Assembly (NCBI GenBank): GCA_038496445.1
Contig: JALMLS010000075.1
Location: forward strand, 1 to 64,000
DNA: 64,000 bases
Direction: 5' to 3'
Source of the DNA: Trichosphaerium sp. ATCC 40318
Taxonomy: Eukaryota > Discosea > Flabellinia > Trichosidae
This document shows, piece after piece, positions 62,068-64,000 of this stretch. A program made the translations under genes and the position numbers. The notes below the pieces were generated by a model. It saw only the letters and a program-made list of their open reading frames with translations. It had not been told where the DNA came from and made no database searches. Within the stretch, counting starts at the first letter, position 1, and each line of letters begins with the position of its first letter.

Positions 62068-63617
62068 TGGCGGAGGAGGGAGACAATTCAAGCGTTAGAA
62101 AAGCGCAATTAAAGCCATTGACAGTATTCAAAGGAACAGACAGCGCCATTGATAAAATAAACAACGCAGGAAACTTTATATTTGATCCGAATGGAAAGAA
62201 CAACGATAATTACGTAGACAGGTAATTCGTTAGTGCCACGGCACTGTACATAGGTTAATACGCTTAGACTAATACGCACGCATCGCGCGAAAACGCCTGT
62301 GGATGGTTTGGGTCAAGGTTTGCTTGGGCTCGGTAATAACTTGTACAAGGGTGTAACCGGCGTTGTAGTACGTTGGAAATGCGATAGCACTCTTGTGTTG
62401 TGAAATTCAAATGTTACATAGACTGAACCTGTTCGTGGAGCATCAAAACAAGGCACTATGGGATTTATGAAAGGTCTAGGAAAAGGCCTAACAGGGTAGA
62501 AAATTAAACAGAAATTACAAAAAAATAAGAAATTTAATTGTGTTATTTAGATTAGTGACGAAACCTGTTGCTGGTGTTGTTACATTGACTTGTCAAACAG
62601 CTGAAGGTATTGTAAATACACCAAGGACAATTGCAAGGGCAACAGGGAGAAGAAGGAAGAGTAAGTTAAGGAATAGCACTAATTCAAGCAGAAAATCTGA
62701 TTCAGTGTAGAGGATAAAAAAGGTGCTATTGATACGGACAAGGACGTATCAGATTCAAGCAGTGAATCGACTCTTCAAAACACTGATGTTCACTTTATAC
62801 AACCGCTTATTTCAACCATAATTGCTAAAGGTAAGAAGAAGTTTATTTTTCTTAACTTTTTTCATTTTGTGCTAACAACAAAAAAGGCTTGGCCGTTCCT
62901 AGTTTATTCTCAAAAAACGGAGACTATGCCAAGGTTACTGCTGTGAAAAATAAAATAACCAATGGAACACGTATAGACTTTAGAGCATATGATGTACATG
63001 TGTTGGGAAGCGTTCTCTTAGTATGATGAGCCTTTTAAATAGTCTTCTTTAACTTCTCATACGATTATAGATGTATTGTAGTGATTTGCCTGATTCTCTC
63101 ATTCCATCAAGGCTCTACCAAGATTGCATAGAAGTTGGCAAACAACTTAAAGATGCAAAGCAGGCAAACCAAGACAACGAAAAACTAATATCTAGCGTCA
63201 AGAAAATCCTTTCGCAAGTGCCATCTAAAAACGAAGTACGTCTGTCTTGTTTTGGTTTTACGTACTAACTATTACATAGACAGTATTCGCTTTGGTTATT
63301 TTAATGTTATACGAACTATCACAGGGGCTTAGCGACTCTAAAAAGAGACTAATGCAGCTATCAAAAGTTTGGGTAAAAAATAACCGGTTTTTACCTCTTG
63401 AACACGTGTTAACCGCGTGTAATGTTCTGCTGTGCTTACTTGGAACTAGGTTAATGTTCTTACATACAAGCTAGATGGAGACGAGAACGCAGCAAGCATG
63501 GCAACCTTGGACTATAACGAGAAAAGTGCTTGCCGTTTTTTGGCCTTTATTGTATCTAACTGTGATATTTTCTTCCCTGCTGAGGATATATCAACTACTA
63601 GTAGCGTGTCAATGTAG
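62068..63617 (+). CDS. VPS13 C-terminal-like glycine repeats fused to a RhoGAP-like domain
   Basis: ATG 62068 (MAEEGDNSSVRKAQLKPL). The next exons carry GLGQGLLGLGNNLYKGVTG, PVRGASKQGTMGFMKGLGKG and LTGLVTKPVAGVV, matching the 'GVTGlvtkPv.GA...G..GF.kG.gkGl.GlvtkP..G' repeats near the VPS13 C-terminus. After a Lys/Ser linker, a RhoGAP-like fold follows: FIQPLISTIIAKGLAVPSLF, YDVHVLGSVL|LMYCSDLPDSLIP, SRLYQDCIEVGKQL. An intron with donor GTAATGTT joins LTA to YGDENAASMATLDYNEKSAC, and the end is ISTTSSVSM, TAG 63615-63617. The Arg finger expected in 'GIFR.SG' is replaced (SLFSKNG), so GAP catalysis is doubtful. It may be a GTPase-binding lipid-contact protein. Confidence 0.7.
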
Positions 63618-63758
63618 AGTACAAGTTCGAATGTATTAATAAAGCGCAAGTGGGGGACTGTTTACTCTAAAACCGTTCGTTGAAAGACGTAACTTAAACC
63701 GCCTTGTAATTACAACGAAAAATACCTCAAGCATACTGTATTTCAAACGTTTTAAAGT

Positions 63759-64000
63759 ATGTTTAGTAGTAGCAGCTCATCTGACTCAGAAGACGAACTC
63801 CCACATGTACGTTAAAACAGCGCTTGTGTTTGTAGTAATATTACTTAGATAATAGTTAATGATGATGCTGACGCACCCAACAATGGCATTGTTAGTACGC
63901 CTCCTAGTTTTAATACATGATAGTAGCTTTAATCAGTATCTAACTATATATGTGTAGTACGACGTAGACTACATCTTGGAGGACGTCCAAACAAGTTCGA
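63759..64000 (+). CDS. Start of a gene cut by the window edge
   Basis: ATG 63759 encodes MFSSSSSSDSEDELPH up to a GTACGTTA donor. After an intron with acceptor ACTTAG comes IIVNDDADAPNNGIV, and a probable second intron (donor GTACGCC, acceptor TGTGTAG) leads to the edge. The acidic Ser-rich head has no family signal. The product is unknown because most of the gene lies outside. Confidence 0.5.

Overview
The window is nuclear DNA from a compact, intron-rich unicellular eukaryote. Evidence: most genes are split by many short introns (roughly 45-90 nt). These usually begin GTACGT/GTATGT/GTAAGT, carry a CTAAC/CTGAC-like branch site close to the 3' end, and finish in TAG or CAG. Intergenic gaps are small, genes sit on both strands, and TAA, TAG and TGA are all used as stops. 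The base composition is AT-rich. Three intact TTAGGG units lie near the left edge inside a longer degenerate telomere-like stretch, so that edge may be subtelomeric or an interstitial telomere remnant. I cannot fix the lineage; an amoeboid or other free-living protist fits the gene content (class C GPCR, arrestin, RGS, RhoGEF, RhoGAP, SPRY kinase, L-galactose dehydrogenase, NhaC-type antiporter).

Layout, 0-16 kb: an arrestin-domain gene (-), two unassigned small genes, and a very large RGS-DH-PH-MORN Rho exchange factor (-). Next comes an imperfect inverted duplication that holds two incomplete FAM114/NOXP20-like genes facing each other. A small acidic protein, an Arg/Lys/Ser-rich nuclear-type protein and a probable tail-anchored protein follow.

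16-32 kb: ankyrin protein, a C1orf43/NICE-3-like membrane protein, a small Cys-rich protein, a polytopic membrane protein, and a KCTD-type BTB protein. A decayed reading frame with a papain-like motif, a basic nuclear-type protein, a leucine-rich-repeat protein, a coiled-coil/protein kinase/SPRY protein, a Dabb-domain protein and APC11 complete this stretch.

32-48 kb: NhaC-like antiporter, a very small three-exon gene, secreted proteins, and an F-box-like/MORN-variant protein. A PGRMC-type haem/sterol-binding protein, a sterol 3-beta-dehydrogenase fused to an ERG28-like membrane domain, an L-galactose dehydrogenase-like aldo-keto reductase and a polytopic membrane protein follow.

48-64 kb: USP15/4/11-type ubiquitin hydrolase, an F-box protein, a second MORN-variant protein with an apparent frameshift, and an F-box/LRR protein. 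The stretch ends with a class C GPCR, a VPS13-tail/RhoGAP-like protein and the start of one more gene.

Functional threads: (i) GPCR/Rho signalling (class C GPCR, arrestin, RGS-RhoGEF, RhoGAP-like protein). (ii) Ubiquitin control (APC11, USP, F-box proteins, BTB/KCTD). (iii) Sterol metabolism (ERG26-ERG28 fusion beside a PGRMC homologue). Exon coordinates given as one span include introns. Starts and stops were read from the sequence; internal splice sites were inferred by hand from GT..AG and frame continuity.
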